A stretch of DNA of 9,084 nt, from contig JAJXTT010000046.1 of the NCBI GenBank assembly GCA_021783525.1, positions 1 to 9,084 on the forward strand. Reading direction: 5' to 3'. The stretch's first letter is position 1, and the number at the start of each line of letters is the position of its first letter. This document shows, piece by piece, positions 1 through 8,403 of this stretch. The position numbers and the translations under genes were made by a program. This stretch comes from Pseudomonadota bacterium (lineage in GTDB: Bacteria; Pseudomonadota; Gammaproteobacteria; Burkholderiales; Gallionellaceae). The notes beneath the pieces were generated by a model. That model had not been told where the DNA came from. It saw only the letters and a program-made list of their open reading frames with translations, and did not search any database.

Positions 1-317
1 AGCTTTCCGGCAAGACTCTTTTGGTGGACACGACCCGGATGCGTGTCACCGGGAAGGGAGGAGTGGATTTTGCTACCGAGAAGCTTGATTTTTACATGCA
101 GCCCCGTGCCAAGACACCCCAACTCCTTGGCTTCTCGCTGCCTGTGGAACTTGACGGTAGTTTTGAAAATTTCGGAGTCGGGGTGAGACCCATCGACGTG
201 CTGGAAACCATGGGGCAGTTCACCACGTCGGTAGTCTGGGCACCGTTGCAACTGTTGTTCGGGAAAGAGACCCCTCCGGACGGGCACGATGTCTGTGCGG
301 CGGTCGACTTCAAATAG
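1..317 (+). CDS. AsmA family protein, C-terminal end only (partial at the left edge)
   Basis: The reading frame is open from the first bases and ends at TAG 315-317, so only about the last 104 residues are in the window. The visible part has the layout of an AsmA C-terminal domain. It begins with a 'VDTTRMRVTGKG' strand, continues through 'VDFATEKLDFYMQP', and then has 'PVELDGSFENF', the step where family members read 'P(V/I)xxxGT/SFxxP'. AsmA-family proteins are large, inner-membrane-anchored periplasmic proteins of the bridge-like lipid transfer type, linked to outer-membrane lipid homeostasis. That role is family knowledge and is not shown here. A hydrophobic stretch near the end (VVWAPLQLLFG) also occurs in several relatives. 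TTG at 21 could look like a start, but upstream codons (LSGKTL) continue the frame, so I treat it as internal. The gene converges on the TAXI gene with 28 nt between stops and no convincing terminator. Confidence 0.75.
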   Translation, partial: LSGKTLLVDTTRMRVTGKGGVDFATEKLDFYMQPRAKTPQLLGFSLPVELDGSFENFGVGVRPIDVLETMGQFTTSVVWAPLQLLFGKETPPDGHDVCAAVDFK

Positions 318-345
318 CATCCGGTTGGTGCTCGGCCATCTGGCC

Positions 346-1725
346 CTAGGAAGCGTTTTCATCCATCCCTGATCCGGGCGGGGTTTCCGTCTGCAATGAC
401 AGCAGATTGTTCCGTACGAAGGCGATGTGGCCGCGCAGGCCATAGACCAGGTCGCCGAACTTGGACGGCACGACGATCTTGCTCACGGCGCTTTCGATGT
501 GATCGAGGCGGCGCAATAGCTCCTCCCGTTTGTGCGGATCTGACCAGTGCGTGAAGGCAGTCCGTTCGATGTCGAACAGTGTCCGGTACCAGCTTTTGAT
601 CCGATACTCCATCTGCCAGCGGTAAAAGGCCGGCGCCGCCTTGAGTGCCGGGATCAGCACCAATGCGATCGGAACGACCACCGAGAGCAGGCGCGCGATC
701 AGGCTAGCGATCCCGTAGGGGAATGTGCGATAGAGAAAGCTCTTGCCCGAAGTGTAATAACGGCTCGCATCCGGGCTGATCGGGAATTCGTGCTCCTGCG
801 GGGCGGGGAACTCGCCGCGATTCTTGAAGATACCGGGGGGGGAATGCACCTCCTTCGCGGCTTCAAGCAGCAAGTCCGAGAGTGCGGGATGCAGGCCTTT
901 CCTGGCAACGAGCTCTACCGTGGGACCGATCAGGTTCAAGTCCTCGGACGGGATGTTCTTGCCGAAATCCAGTGAGCCTTTGGGCAATTCAAGCTTGTTC
1001 AGGTAATTGATCCGGCGGACGTAGCCGTCGGCCTGGGTGAAATTGAAAAGATGGATGCCGGGTGTATGCAGCAAGCGGTGCATCACCTCTCTTGAGGTGG
1101 AGTCGCCCATGATGAACAGGGCGTCGATGCGGTTTTCTTCGAGTGCCTGTATCGAGTTTCCGGAGACGCTGTCGACAAAGACGGTTCCATCGTTCGGTTC
1201 AATGCCATTGGCTTTGAGGAGGGTGAGCGCCAGGGAATGCACGCCGCTCTCTTCTTTGCCGATATCCAGTCGCTGCCCCTTGAAGTCCGAAAGCAGGTTC
1301 TTTGTCTTGCCGTCATAGAAAACCATGAGCGGCTGGTACGCGATACTTCCGAGCGAAACCAGATTGTCAATATTGGCCCCTTTGACTTCTCCTCCCAGTA
1401 CAAACCCGACGTCGACGGCAAATTTGGGATTGGACAGCTTGTGCAGGTTGTCCAGCGATCCCTCGGAAGGAACAATCTTGACGGTGACCCCTTCCTTGGC
1501 CAGGATTTCCTTGTACTTCTCGGCGAAGTTCTGGAACGTGCTTCCCTTGGGTCCACTGGAGATCGTGATCGTGTTCGGGGCGGTGGAGTCGAGGTAAACG
1601 AAGATCGCCGCGCCAATGAGCAGGCTCGTGGAGAGGATGACACCGATGGACACAATCTGCCCGCGCCCAAAGAGGTTGGTGAGTTTAGCCAGCGATCTGG
1701 CCAGAAATATTTTCGGAGTCTCCAT
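346..1725 (-). CDS. TAXI-type TRAP solute-binding protein with two membrane segments and a cytoplasmic tail
   Basis: 459 residues. A short basic N-terminus is followed by a membrane segment at about 24-45, with no lipobox or clear cleavage site, so it is probably an uncleaved anchor. A TAXI/NMT1-like binding domain spans about 50-325, opening with 'ITISSGPKGSTFQNFAEKY' and including 'DVGFVLGG' and 'DALFIMGDSTS'. A second membrane segment lies at about 336-362, followed by about 95 residues (from 'YRWQMEYRIKSWY') rich in Arg and Glu with heptad-like Leu. The predicted topology is a periplasmic binding domain with both short ends in the cytoplasm. TAXI proteins normally feed carboxylates or amino acids to a DctQM-type permease, but none is in this window. 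The ATG is chosen because AAGGA lies 5 nt upstream (1731-1735). The gene follows the patatin gene by 105 nt, with a terminator between them, so it probably has its own promoter. None was recognised. The substrate is unknown. Confidence 0.85.
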   Translation of the reverse strand: METPKIFLARSLAKLTNLFGRGQIVSIGVILSTSLLIGAAIFVYLDSTAPNTITISSGPKGSTFQNFAEKYKEILAKEGVTVKIVPSEGSLDNLHKLSNPKFAVDVGFVLGGEVKGANIDNLVSLGSIAYQPLMVFYDGKTKNLLSDFKGQRLDIGKEESGVHSLALTLLKANGIEPNDGTVFVDSVSGNSIQALEENRIDALFIMGDSTSREVMHRLLHTPGIHLFNFTQADGYVRRINYLNKLELPKGSLDFGKNIPSEDLNLIGPTVELVARKGLHPALSDLLLEAAKEVHSPPGIFKNRGEFPAPQEHEFPISPDASRYYTSGKSFLYRTFPYGIASLIARLLSVVVPIALVLIPALKAAPAFYRWQMEYRIKSWYRTLFDIERTAFTHWSDPHKREELLRRLDHIESAVSKIVVPSKFGDLVYGLRGHIAFVRNNLLSLQTETPPGSGMDENAS

Positions 1726-1730
1726 GATTT

Positions 1731-1735
1731 TCCTT
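1731..1735 (-). promoter_or_regulatory. Ribosome binding site of the TAXI gene
   Basis: On the minus strand this reads AAGGA, 5 nt before the ATG at 1723-1725. It supports that start over any internal Met. Confidence 0.7.
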
Positions 1736-1755
1736 GTTTATTTTATGCAGGCGGG

Positions 1756-1769
1756 CCAAGCCGTCTTGG
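1756..1769. repeat. Short inverted repeat CCAAG-N4-CTTGG upstream of the TAXI gene
   Basis: A perfect 5-bp inverted repeat with a 4-nt spacer, extendable by two G:T wobbles. It lies 31-44 nt upstream of the TAXI start and downstream of the patatin terminator. There is no T tract on either side, so it is not a terminator. It could be a small operator or a leader hairpin, but a repeat this short can also arise by chance. Confidence 0.3.
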
Positions 1770-1797
1770 TTGCGCAGGTTTGTATCGTCACGGTTTC

Positions 1798-1826
1798 AAA
1801 AAAAGCCGACGCTGGATTCGGCGGCT
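1798..1826 (-). terminator. Rho-independent terminator after the patatin gene
   Basis: On the minus strand it starts 4 nt past the patatin stop codon. AGCCG pairs with CGGCT, followed by a C/T mismatch and a CG/CG pair closing a 7-nt loop (AATCCAG). The stem runs straight into seven Ts. It very likely ends the map-glnD-patatin transcript and separates it from the TAXI gene. Confidence 0.85.
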
Positions 1827-1830
1827 GTTC

Positions 1831-3096
1831 CTACGGTCTGGTTGAAGTTGGAGGCATGTCCAGTGGTTCCAGCGGGCAGGCCGGTTTCGGTTGTTTGCCG
1901 GCGGGCTCACGCTTCCTGGAGATGGGCGACGGGACGTTTTCATCCAGAGCAACCAACTGTTCAACCGTGGTCCACAACCCGCCCTTGCGGGCACAAGCAA
2001 CTCCATAGTCGAATAATTCCCTTGAGCTTGATGCATGGAAATATAAAGGGCCATGGAAAGGATAGCTGACCGGAATGGCCGTCAGCCTGAGGTTCATGCC
2101 GTATTTCTGCGCGAATTCGGACGTCAAAGCGATTTCGCTCCTTGCCCTGTGTTGAAGGACCGCGGTGAAACTCCGGGAAAGAATCGAGATGGTATCAACC
2201 GGGGTGGTCTGCGGCGCCGTGCCCAATTGGCCGTTGACTATGACGTAGACGTTGGCGCCTTTTAGCGTGTCCGGATCGAGTGGCAACACATAGGCCAATG
2301 CGGGCGCGACAAAAAACGGCACGGTTGCACTGGCATCGACGTGCATTTCGTCATACCGGCTGCTCGCGTTTTCAACGGGAATGATGATCGGCGGAAACAC
2401 GCCTGGAATGCTTGCAGACGCCACCAGAACATCGCGGAAGAGATTGTGTGCCGCCTTGCCGCCATGGGCGGCAATCTGCCCCATATCCCAGATGATTGTC
2501 TCTTCCTTGTCCAGGTCGGTAGTGGCAACCAGAAGCAAGCGGCCTAGCGCAGCCTGGCTCGCCACCTCACGGATCATATCGTCGGTGACAAAGTCATCTA
2601 CAAACTTGACCAGGGGTTCGTTTTCGTAAAGTCCTGGCCTGAAGAGCACGCCCAGCCAGCGTGGAATCAGAAAGTTCTCGCTGTGGGCCCCGGAGAAATT
2701 CCGGTCCAGTCGGGCATCCCAGGCCGGTCCCAGGAAGGCAAAGGGAGCGATCAATGCTCCCGCGCTGACGCCCGTAACAACGTCGAATTGGGGACGTTTG
2801 CCTTGTTGGCTAAAGCCGACGAGCGCTCCTGCGCCAAACGAGCCTCCCGACCCGCCGCCCGAGAGTGCCAGGATGTTGAGCGCATGGTCCCTGGATACAG
2901 CGCGGCGGTGCTGAATAATCTCCGAGAATCGGGATTTGACCGCCTTCGGGTCTGTACTGGCATAGCGGATATCGGATTGGAATCCCATCGGCGCAGGAGT
3001 GCTGAGCATCGATTCCGGTGCCGGCTCGCGCTGAACGGTGGTGCAAGCTGCCAGTATCAAGGTGCCGGACAAAAGGAATAAGCGCATCGTTTTCAT
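1831..3096 (-). CDS. Patatin-like phospholipase, predicted lipoprotein
   Basis: 421 residues. The N-terminus has a lipobox (LAAC, Cys18) followed by Thr, so the mature protein is probably an outer-membrane lipoprotein. A low-complexity linker (about 19-70) leads to a patatin domain. The oxyanion loop is SGGGSGGSFGAG (79-90), the nucleophile elbow GVSAG gives Ser111, and the second catalytic residue would be Asp254. Family enzymes hydrolyse acyl esters of phospholipids with a Ser-Asp dyad. Relatives I know read 'HVDGG' around the Asp, but here it is 'HVDAS', so both glycines are lost while the Asp stays. Other hallmarks of this lipoprotein subgroup are kept: 'VTGVSxGALIAPFAFLGP', 'IWDMGQIAAHG', 'ASASIPGVFPP', 'YDEMHVD'. 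The C-terminus is Pro-rich. The gene starts 31 nt after the glnD stop with no clear Shine-Dalgarno site, so translation may depend on glnD. Met4 is a possible alternative start. Confidence 0.88.
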   Translation of the reverse strand: MKTMRLFLLSGTLILAACTTVQREPAPESMLSTPAPMGFQSDIRYASTDPKAVKSRFSEIIQHRRAVSRDHALNILALSGGGSGGSFGAGALVGFSQQGKRPQFDVVTGVSAGALIAPFAFLGPAWDARLDRNFSGAHSENFLIPRWLGVLFRPGLYENEPLVKFVDDFVTDDMIREVASQAALGRLLLVATTDLDKEETIIWDMGQIAAHGGKAAHNLFRDVLVASASIPGVFPPIIIPVENASSRYDEMHVDASATVPFFVAPALAYVLPLDPDTLKGANVYVIVNGQLGTAPQTTPVDTISILSRSFTAVLQHRARSEIALTSEFAQKYGMNLRLTAIPVSYPFHGPLYFHASSSRELFDYGVACARKGGLWTTVEQLVALDENVPSPISRKREPAGKQPKPACPLEPLDMPPTSTRP

Positions 3097-3127
3097 GATC
3101 GGTCAGCCGGTTGCAGACATCAATCAC

Positions 3128-5659
3128 TCATGCGAGTTGCTGCTGCAATGTTTCAAGCAGATCAGTGACTTCTCGTGCTCGTTCCAACGCGTCCCCGCTG
3201 ATCCAGAAGGTATCTTCTGCACGTGATCCCAGGGTGTTGATCTTTGCACTGCGCAGCTCGATATCATGTTTTGCCAGCAAATATGCGATACGGGCCAGCA
3301 GGCCGGGACGGTCGCCCGCGACGATGGACAGGATGTGCTGTCCTTTTTCGTCTTTGGTGATACTGACTTGCGGCACGATGGGGAAGTGCTTGAGCTGGCG
3401 GCTGACTCTGCCCACGTTCGGTGCGGCGAGCGGTGTGTCGTCGGTCAGCAGGTGTGCCAGCTCGTATTCGATATAGTTCATGACGTCGCGGTAGACAGTC
3501 TTGTCGTTGTTGGCATCCATCACCATGAAGCTGTCCAGCGCATAACCGTGTTGGGTGGTGTGCACCTTGGCTTCCATGATGTTGTAGCTCATGCGAGCAA
3601 AGAAGCTGCAGATGCGCGCGAACAGGTAAGGCTTGTCCTGCGTATAGACCAGGACCTGCAAGCCTTCGCCGATCCGGCTCAGGCGCGTTTTGACGACGGG
3701 TTCCTCGCTGTTCACGCGATGGGCCAGCATGCGCGTGTGCCATGCGATCTCGTGCGGTTCGTGGCGCAGGAAATAGTCGGCATCGAACTGGGCCCAAAGC
3801 AACTCGTAAACGTCGGGGTGGATGGCGTACAGGGTAAGCGTCTCGGTCGCGCGCTGGCGAATCTCACCCACCTGATCGGCCACTTTGCCGCTGGTCAGGA
3901 AACGCTTGGCCGCATTGTAGAGGTCTTCCAGCAACTGCGCCTTCCATGCGTTCCAGACTTTGGCGCTGGTGCCCCGGATGTCGGCGACCGTGAGCAGGTA
4001 GAGCGCGGACAGATAGCGTTCATTCCTGATTTTGGCAGTGAATGCGGCGATCACATCCTGGTCTGAAAGGTCCTGCTTCTGCGCGGTGGCGGACATGGTG
4101 AGGTGATGTTCCACCAGCCAGACGACGAGATCGGTATCTTCGCGCATCAAGCCATGCTGTTTGCAGAAACGGGTGGCGTCGACGCGTCCCAGTTGGGCGT
4201 GATCTCCGCCGCGTCCCTTGGCGATGTCGTGGAACATGCCTGCGATGTACAGTACCTCCGGACGGGCGAAATCGTGGATGAGTTTGCTGCAAAGCGGATA
4301 TTCGTGTTCGTATATGGGCAGCGTGAAACGGCGCAGGTTGCGCACCACCATCAGGATGTGCTCGTCCACGGTATAGACATGGAAGAGGTCGTGCTGCATC
4401 TGCCCGACGATACGGCCAAAGGGCGGCAGGTAGCGCCCGAGAATATCCAGGTGGTTCATGCGCCTCAGCGCATGGGTCAGGCCTTGCGGCTGGCGGAATA
4501 TGTCCATGAACAGCCTGCGGTTGTGCGGATCCTTGCGGAAGGCGGAACCGATCAGCTTGCGCGCTCGCCACAGTGCACGCAGCGTCTGGGCGGAGAATCC
4601 GGTCAGGCGCGGATGCTGTTGCAGCACCAGGAAACTCTCCAGTATGGCGGAGGGTTCTTTTTCAAACAGGGCTTCGTCGCGCGCTTCAAGTTTGTCGTCG
4701 CGGGCGATGAAGTGTTCGTTCAAGGGATAAGTCTCGGCGGCCGGGAAGATGCGTGTGCGCATCGTCTGCAGCAACACGGCGTTGAGTTGCAGCACGGCCC
4801 GCTTGGTACGGTAATAGCGCTGCATCAAGTGTTCGCTGGCGCGCCGTTGCGCACTGGCGGTGATGCCGAGTTGCTGCGCGAGTGCCGTTTGATATTCGAA
4901 CACCAGGCGGTCGTCGTGCCTTCCGGAAAGGTAATGCAGGCGGATTCGCAAGTCCTGCAGCAGATGCTCATGGTGTGTGATCTGGCGCGCTTCGGTAGCG
5001 GTGATGAGGCCCGCGTCAGCCAGCGCCGGCCACGTATGCCCAAAGCCGCAGGCGCGCGATATCCAGAGGACCGATTGCAGGTCGCGCAGGCCCCCCGGGC
5101 TTTCCTTCAGATTCGGTTCCAGGTTGTAATCAGTATCGACGAAACGAGTGTGGCGCTGCTCCTGCTCCTGCACCTTGGCAAGATAGAATGCGCGGCGGCT
5201 CAGGTGCGCCGAAAGCGTTTCGCGCATCTCCAGGAACAGGGACTGGTTTCCGGTAATATGGCGCGCCTCGAGCAGGTTGGTCTGCACCGTCACATCCGAG
5301 GATTCCGACATACAGTCTCCCACGGTGCGCACGCTATGGCCGACCTCCAGTCCGATATCCCACAACTTCCCGACCAGGTCCTGCAAGCGTTGCTGCAATG
5401 ATCCATCCGGTTGCTGCGGCAGCAGGATCAGCAGGTCGATGTCCGACTTGGGATAGAGTTCGGCACGGCCATACCCTCCCACCGCAACCAGCGCCAGATC
5501 GCCCGGGAGTTCGAGCAGTCGCCAGATCCTGCGCAAATGCTCGTCTACGAGTTTTGCATGGGCGCGCAGGTAGCGCGCCGGGTTGGGATGCTCAATGTAG
5601 TTTTCCTGCAGCGCGCGACGTGCACTGCGCAGACTGTCACGTATCTCTGCAATGGACAT
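3128..5659 (-). CDS. glnD: Bifunctional [protein-PII] uridylyltransferase / uridylyl-removing enzyme
   Basis: 843 residues, close to the family length (the E. coli protein is about 890). GlnD senses glutamine. It uridylylates PII (GlnB/GlnK) when nitrogen is scarce and removes UMP when glutamine is plentiful, which controls GlnE/glutamine synthetase and NtrBC. All four domains are visible. The nucleotidyltransferase motif GGYGRAELYPKSDIDLL (61-77) carries catalytic Asp73 and Asp75. Next is a helical linker with 'ESPGGLRDLQ' (186-195). The HD hydrolase domain has His427, the HD pair in 'MFHDIAKG' (His477, Asp478) and 'EHH' (517-519). Two C-terminal ACT domains lie at about 667-745 and 775-843, the second opening 'GDRPGLLARIAYLL'. 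No key residue is missing, so both activities are expected. The ATG is preceded by AGG at 5-nt spacing and lies 10 nt after the map stop. Map-glnD adjacency is also found in E. coli. Confidence 0.97.
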   Translation of the reverse strand: MSIAEIRDSLRSARRALQENYIEHPNPARYLRAHAKLVDEHLRRIWRLLELPGDLALVAVGGYGRAELYPKSDIDLLILLPQQPDGSLQQRLQDLVGKLWDIGLEVGHSVRTVGDCMSESSDVTVQTNLLEARHITGNQSLFLEMRETLSAHLSRRAFYLAKVQEQEQRHTRFVDTDYNLEPNLKESPGGLRDLQSVLWISRACGFGHTWPALADAGLITATEARQITHHEHLLQDLRIRLHYLSGRHDDRLVFEYQTALAQQLGITASAQRRASEHLMQRYYRTKRAVLQLNAVLLQTMRTRIFPAAETYPLNEHFIARDDKLEARDEALFEKEPSAILESFLVLQQHPRLTGFSAQTLRALWRARKLIGSAFRKDPHNRRLFMDIFRQPQGLTHALRRMNHLDILGRYLPPFGRIVGQMQHDLFHVYTVDEHILMVVRNLRRFTLPIYEHEYPLCSKLIHDFARPEVLYIAGMFHDIAKGRGGDHAQLGRVDATRFCKQHGLMREDTDLVVWLVEHHLTMSATAQKQDLSDQDVIAAFTAKIRNERYLSALYLLTVADIRGTSAKVWNAWKAQLLEDLYNAAKRFLTSGKVADQVGEIRQRATETLTLYAIHPDVYELLWAQFDADYFLRHEPHEIAWHTRMLAHRVNSEEPVVKTRLSRIGEGLQVLVYTQDKPYLFARICSFFARMSYNIMEAKVHTTQHGYALDSFMVMDANNDKTVYRDVMNYIEYELAHLLTDDTPLAAPNVGRVSRQLKHFPIVPQVSITKDEKGQHILSIVAGDRPGLLARIAYLLAKHDIELRSAKINTLGSRAEDTFWISGDALERAREVTDLLETLQQQLA

Positions 5660-5669
5660 CGCTGCCTGC

Positions 5670-6461
5670 TTAAGCGGGAATAGGGGGCGAACCGGCGGAC
5701 AGCGTCAGCACTTCAAAGCCGGTTTCGGTAACCAGGACGGTGTGTTCCCACTGCGCGGAGAGGCTGTGGTCTTTCGTGACCACCGTCCAGCCGTCCCCGA
5801 GTTGCTTGATCCCGGCCTTGCCCGCATTGACCATGGGCTCGATGGTGAAGATCATGCCGGCTTCAAGTTTGACGCCGGTATGGGGCTTGCCATAGTGCAA
5901 TACCTGGGGCTCTTCGTGGAATTTGCTGCCGATGCCGTGGCCACAGAACTCCCGTACCACGCTGTAGCCCATGCCTTCGACATAAGTCTGGATCGCGTGT
6001 CCGATGTCTCCCAGGTGCGCTCCGGGTCTGACCATGCGGATCCCGCGCCACATTGCTTCATAGGTGGCTTCGCACAGGCGCTTTGCCTGGATCGAAGGCT
6101 CTCCGACGTAGTACATGCGGCTGGAGTCGCCGTGGTAACCATCCTTGATGGGGGTCACGTCTATATTGATGATGTCGCCGTTCTTCAGCTTCTTGTCGCT
6201 GGGGATGCCATGGCATACCTGATAGTTGATCGAAGTACAGATGGACTTCGGGTATGGAGTATGCCCGCCCGGAGCGTAGTTGAGCGGGGCGGGGATGCCG
6301 CCTTGCACGTTCACGGTGTAGTCGTGGCACAGCTTGTCGAGTTCGTTGGTGGTGACGCCGGCTTGCACGAAAGGTGCGATGTAATCCAGCACTTCGCCGG
6401 CCAGACGTCCGGCGATGCGCATCTTTTCTATTTCCTGCGGGGTCTTGATGCTGATGGACAT
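5670..6461 (-). CDS. map: Methionine aminopeptidase, type I
   Basis: 263 residues from the chosen ATG, against 264 in E. coli. This cytoplasmic metalloenzyme removes the initiator Met from new proteins with a small second residue. The five metal ligands are present: Asp101 (NIDVT), Asp112 (HGDSS), His175 (CGHGIG), Glu208 (FTIEPM) and Glu239 (QWEH). The active-site histidines His84 (VCHGIP) and His182 (FHEEPQVLHY) are also there. There is no N-terminal zinc-finger extension, so it is type Ia. A TTG at 6485 would add eight residues, but the family start 'MxISIKTPxxIEKM' matches the ATG at 6459-6461, with a weak A-rich AAAGAA upstream. It is the first gene of a tight cluster with glnD (10-nt gap) and the patatin lipoprotein. 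The upstream helicase has its own terminator, so map should have its own promoter. Confidence 0.97.
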   Translation of the reverse strand: MSISIKTPQEIEKMRIAGRLAGEVLDYIAPFVQAGVTTNELDKLCHDYTVNVQGGIPAPLNYAPGGHTPYPKSICTSINYQVCHGIPSDKKLKNGDIINIDVTPIKDGYHGDSSRMYYVGEPSIQAKRLCEATYEAMWRGIRMVRPGAHLGDIGHAIQTYVEGMGYSVVREFCGHGIGSKFHEEPQVLHYGKPHTGVKLEAGMIFTIEPMVNAGKAGIKQLGDGWTVVTKDHSLSAQWEHTVLVTETGFEVLTLSAGSPPIPA

Positions 6462-6490
6462 GATGTTTTCTTTAATGGCGAACAAGTGCG

Positions 6491-6519
6491 AGGATAGTGG
6501 ATAGAGCGTACCAGCACAA
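6491..6519 (-). promoter_or_regulatory. Candidate promoter of the map-glnD-patatin operon
   Basis: On the minus strand TTGTGC (6514-6519) and TATCCT (6491-6496) are separated by 17 nt, about 30 nt upstream of the map ATG and after the helicase terminator. The spacing is ideal but the hexamers match sigma-70 only 3/6 and 4/6. A promoter is required in this gap, and this is the best candidate I see. Confidence 0.3.
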
Positions 6520-6545
6520 CATTTAGCGCTTGGCCCAACATGAGA

Positions 6546-6570
6546 AAAGGCACGCTGCCAGCGTGCCTTT
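6546..6570 (-). terminator. Rho-independent terminator of the DEAD-box helicase gene
   Basis: A perfect 10-bp stem, AAAGGCACGC with GCGTGCCTTT, closes a 5-nt loop. On the minus strand it ends in TTTTCT. It lies 24 nt after the helicase stop and upstream of the map promoter region. On the plus strand the hairpin is followed only by TTTCC, and no plus-strand gene needs it. Confidence 0.88.
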
Positions 6571-6593
6571 CCTGTTACGCCTTACCGGGAGGC

Positions 6594-8162
<1,569 letters not shown>

Positions 8163-8356
8163 AGTTGTTCCTTTAATTTTTTTAGATACAGCGCATGCGC
8201 GGCCTCGGGCCACACAATGAAATTCAGCAGGGGAAGTACATATACCTCTACCGGCGCAAACAAAACATCGTCGCTAACCGGTGAAGCCTGGCGCATCCTG
8301 AATGGATGCTGGAGGGTCAGAAAACGATGGACTCAATACCGCCCTGAAGCGGCAAG
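8163..8356 (-). promoter_or_regulatory. Probable structured 5' leader of the helicase mRNA
   Basis: If transcription starts about 7 nt after the TATAAT at 8363-8368, the helicase mRNA has a leader of roughly 190 nt. On the minus strand the leader contains a GCATCC/GGATGC hairpin (8293-8309), a GGCC-CGA-GGCC repeat followed directly by a self-complementary GCGCATGCGC (8191-8200), then the A-rich ribosome-binding region. A small open frame starting at ATG 8294-8296 runs 61 codons and overlaps the helicase start. Long leaders occur in some cold-regulated helicase genes such as E. coli deaD. Whether this one regulates anything is inference. Confidence 0.4.
8169..8174 (-). promoter_or_regulatory. 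Ribosome binding site that fixes the helicase GTG start
   Basis: The minus strand reads AAAGGA, followed by ACAACT and GTG (8160-8162). The 6-nt spacing selects this start over the more upstream GTG at 8211-8213, which has no comparable site. The site sits in an A-rich, probably unstructured stretch between 8163 and 8185. Confidence 0.8.
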
Positions 8357-8362
8357 GCGCGC

Positions 8363-8391
8363 ATTATACTCAGCGCGGAAATAAAAGCTAG
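8363..8391 (-). promoter_or_regulatory. Probable helicase promoter with a consensus -10 box
   Basis: On the minus strand the -10 hexamer is a perfect TATAAT (8363-8368), preceded by TGAG, which is one base off an extended -10. The discriminator is GC-rich (GCGCGCC). The -35 position at 17-nt spacing (CTAGCT, 8386-8391) is poor. GC-rich discriminators are typical of promoters sensitive to ppGpp, so growth-rate control is possible. Confidence 0.6.
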
Positions 8392-8403
8392 TGATATGTT
8401 CCT

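Noticed and set aside
334..345. GGCCA-TC-TGGCC repeat between the convergent AsmA and TAXI genes
   Set aside because: Only a 5-bp stem with a 2-nt loop and no T tract, so it is too weak to call a bidirectional terminator.
1741..1750. TAAAAT -10-like box before the TAXI gene
   Set aside because: No -35 box at workable spacing, and transcription would start within the ribosome-binding site.
2456..2474. Perfect TTGCCGCC-ATG-GGCGGCAA inverted repeat
   Set aside because: It is inside the patatin coding region and is explained by the codons for Ala-Ala-His-Gly-Gly. There is no T tract or intergenic context.
3266..4066. 266-codon plus-strand open frame antisense to the 3' part of glnD
   Set aside because: It mirrors the HD and ACT coding region, lacks recognisable motifs and is best explained as a shadow.
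4103..5401. 432-codon open frame on the plus strand, antisense to glnD
   Set aside because: It lies wholly opposite glnD, whose domains and catalytic motifs are intact. The antisense product shows no family motif and is what GC-rich codon bias commonly produces.
6462..6485. TTG start eight codons upstream of map
   Set aside because: The family start 'MxISIKTP' matches the ATG at 6459-6461 and gives the normal protein length.
5652..6497. 281-codon plus-strand open frame antisense to map
   Set aside because: It covers the complete map gene on the other strand, and every Map ligand is present in the map frame.
8163..8213. N-terminal extension of the helicase to a GTG at 8211-8213
   Set aside because: The extra 17 residues are not helicase-like, and a good ribosome-binding site (AAAGGA) stands just before the downstream GTG.
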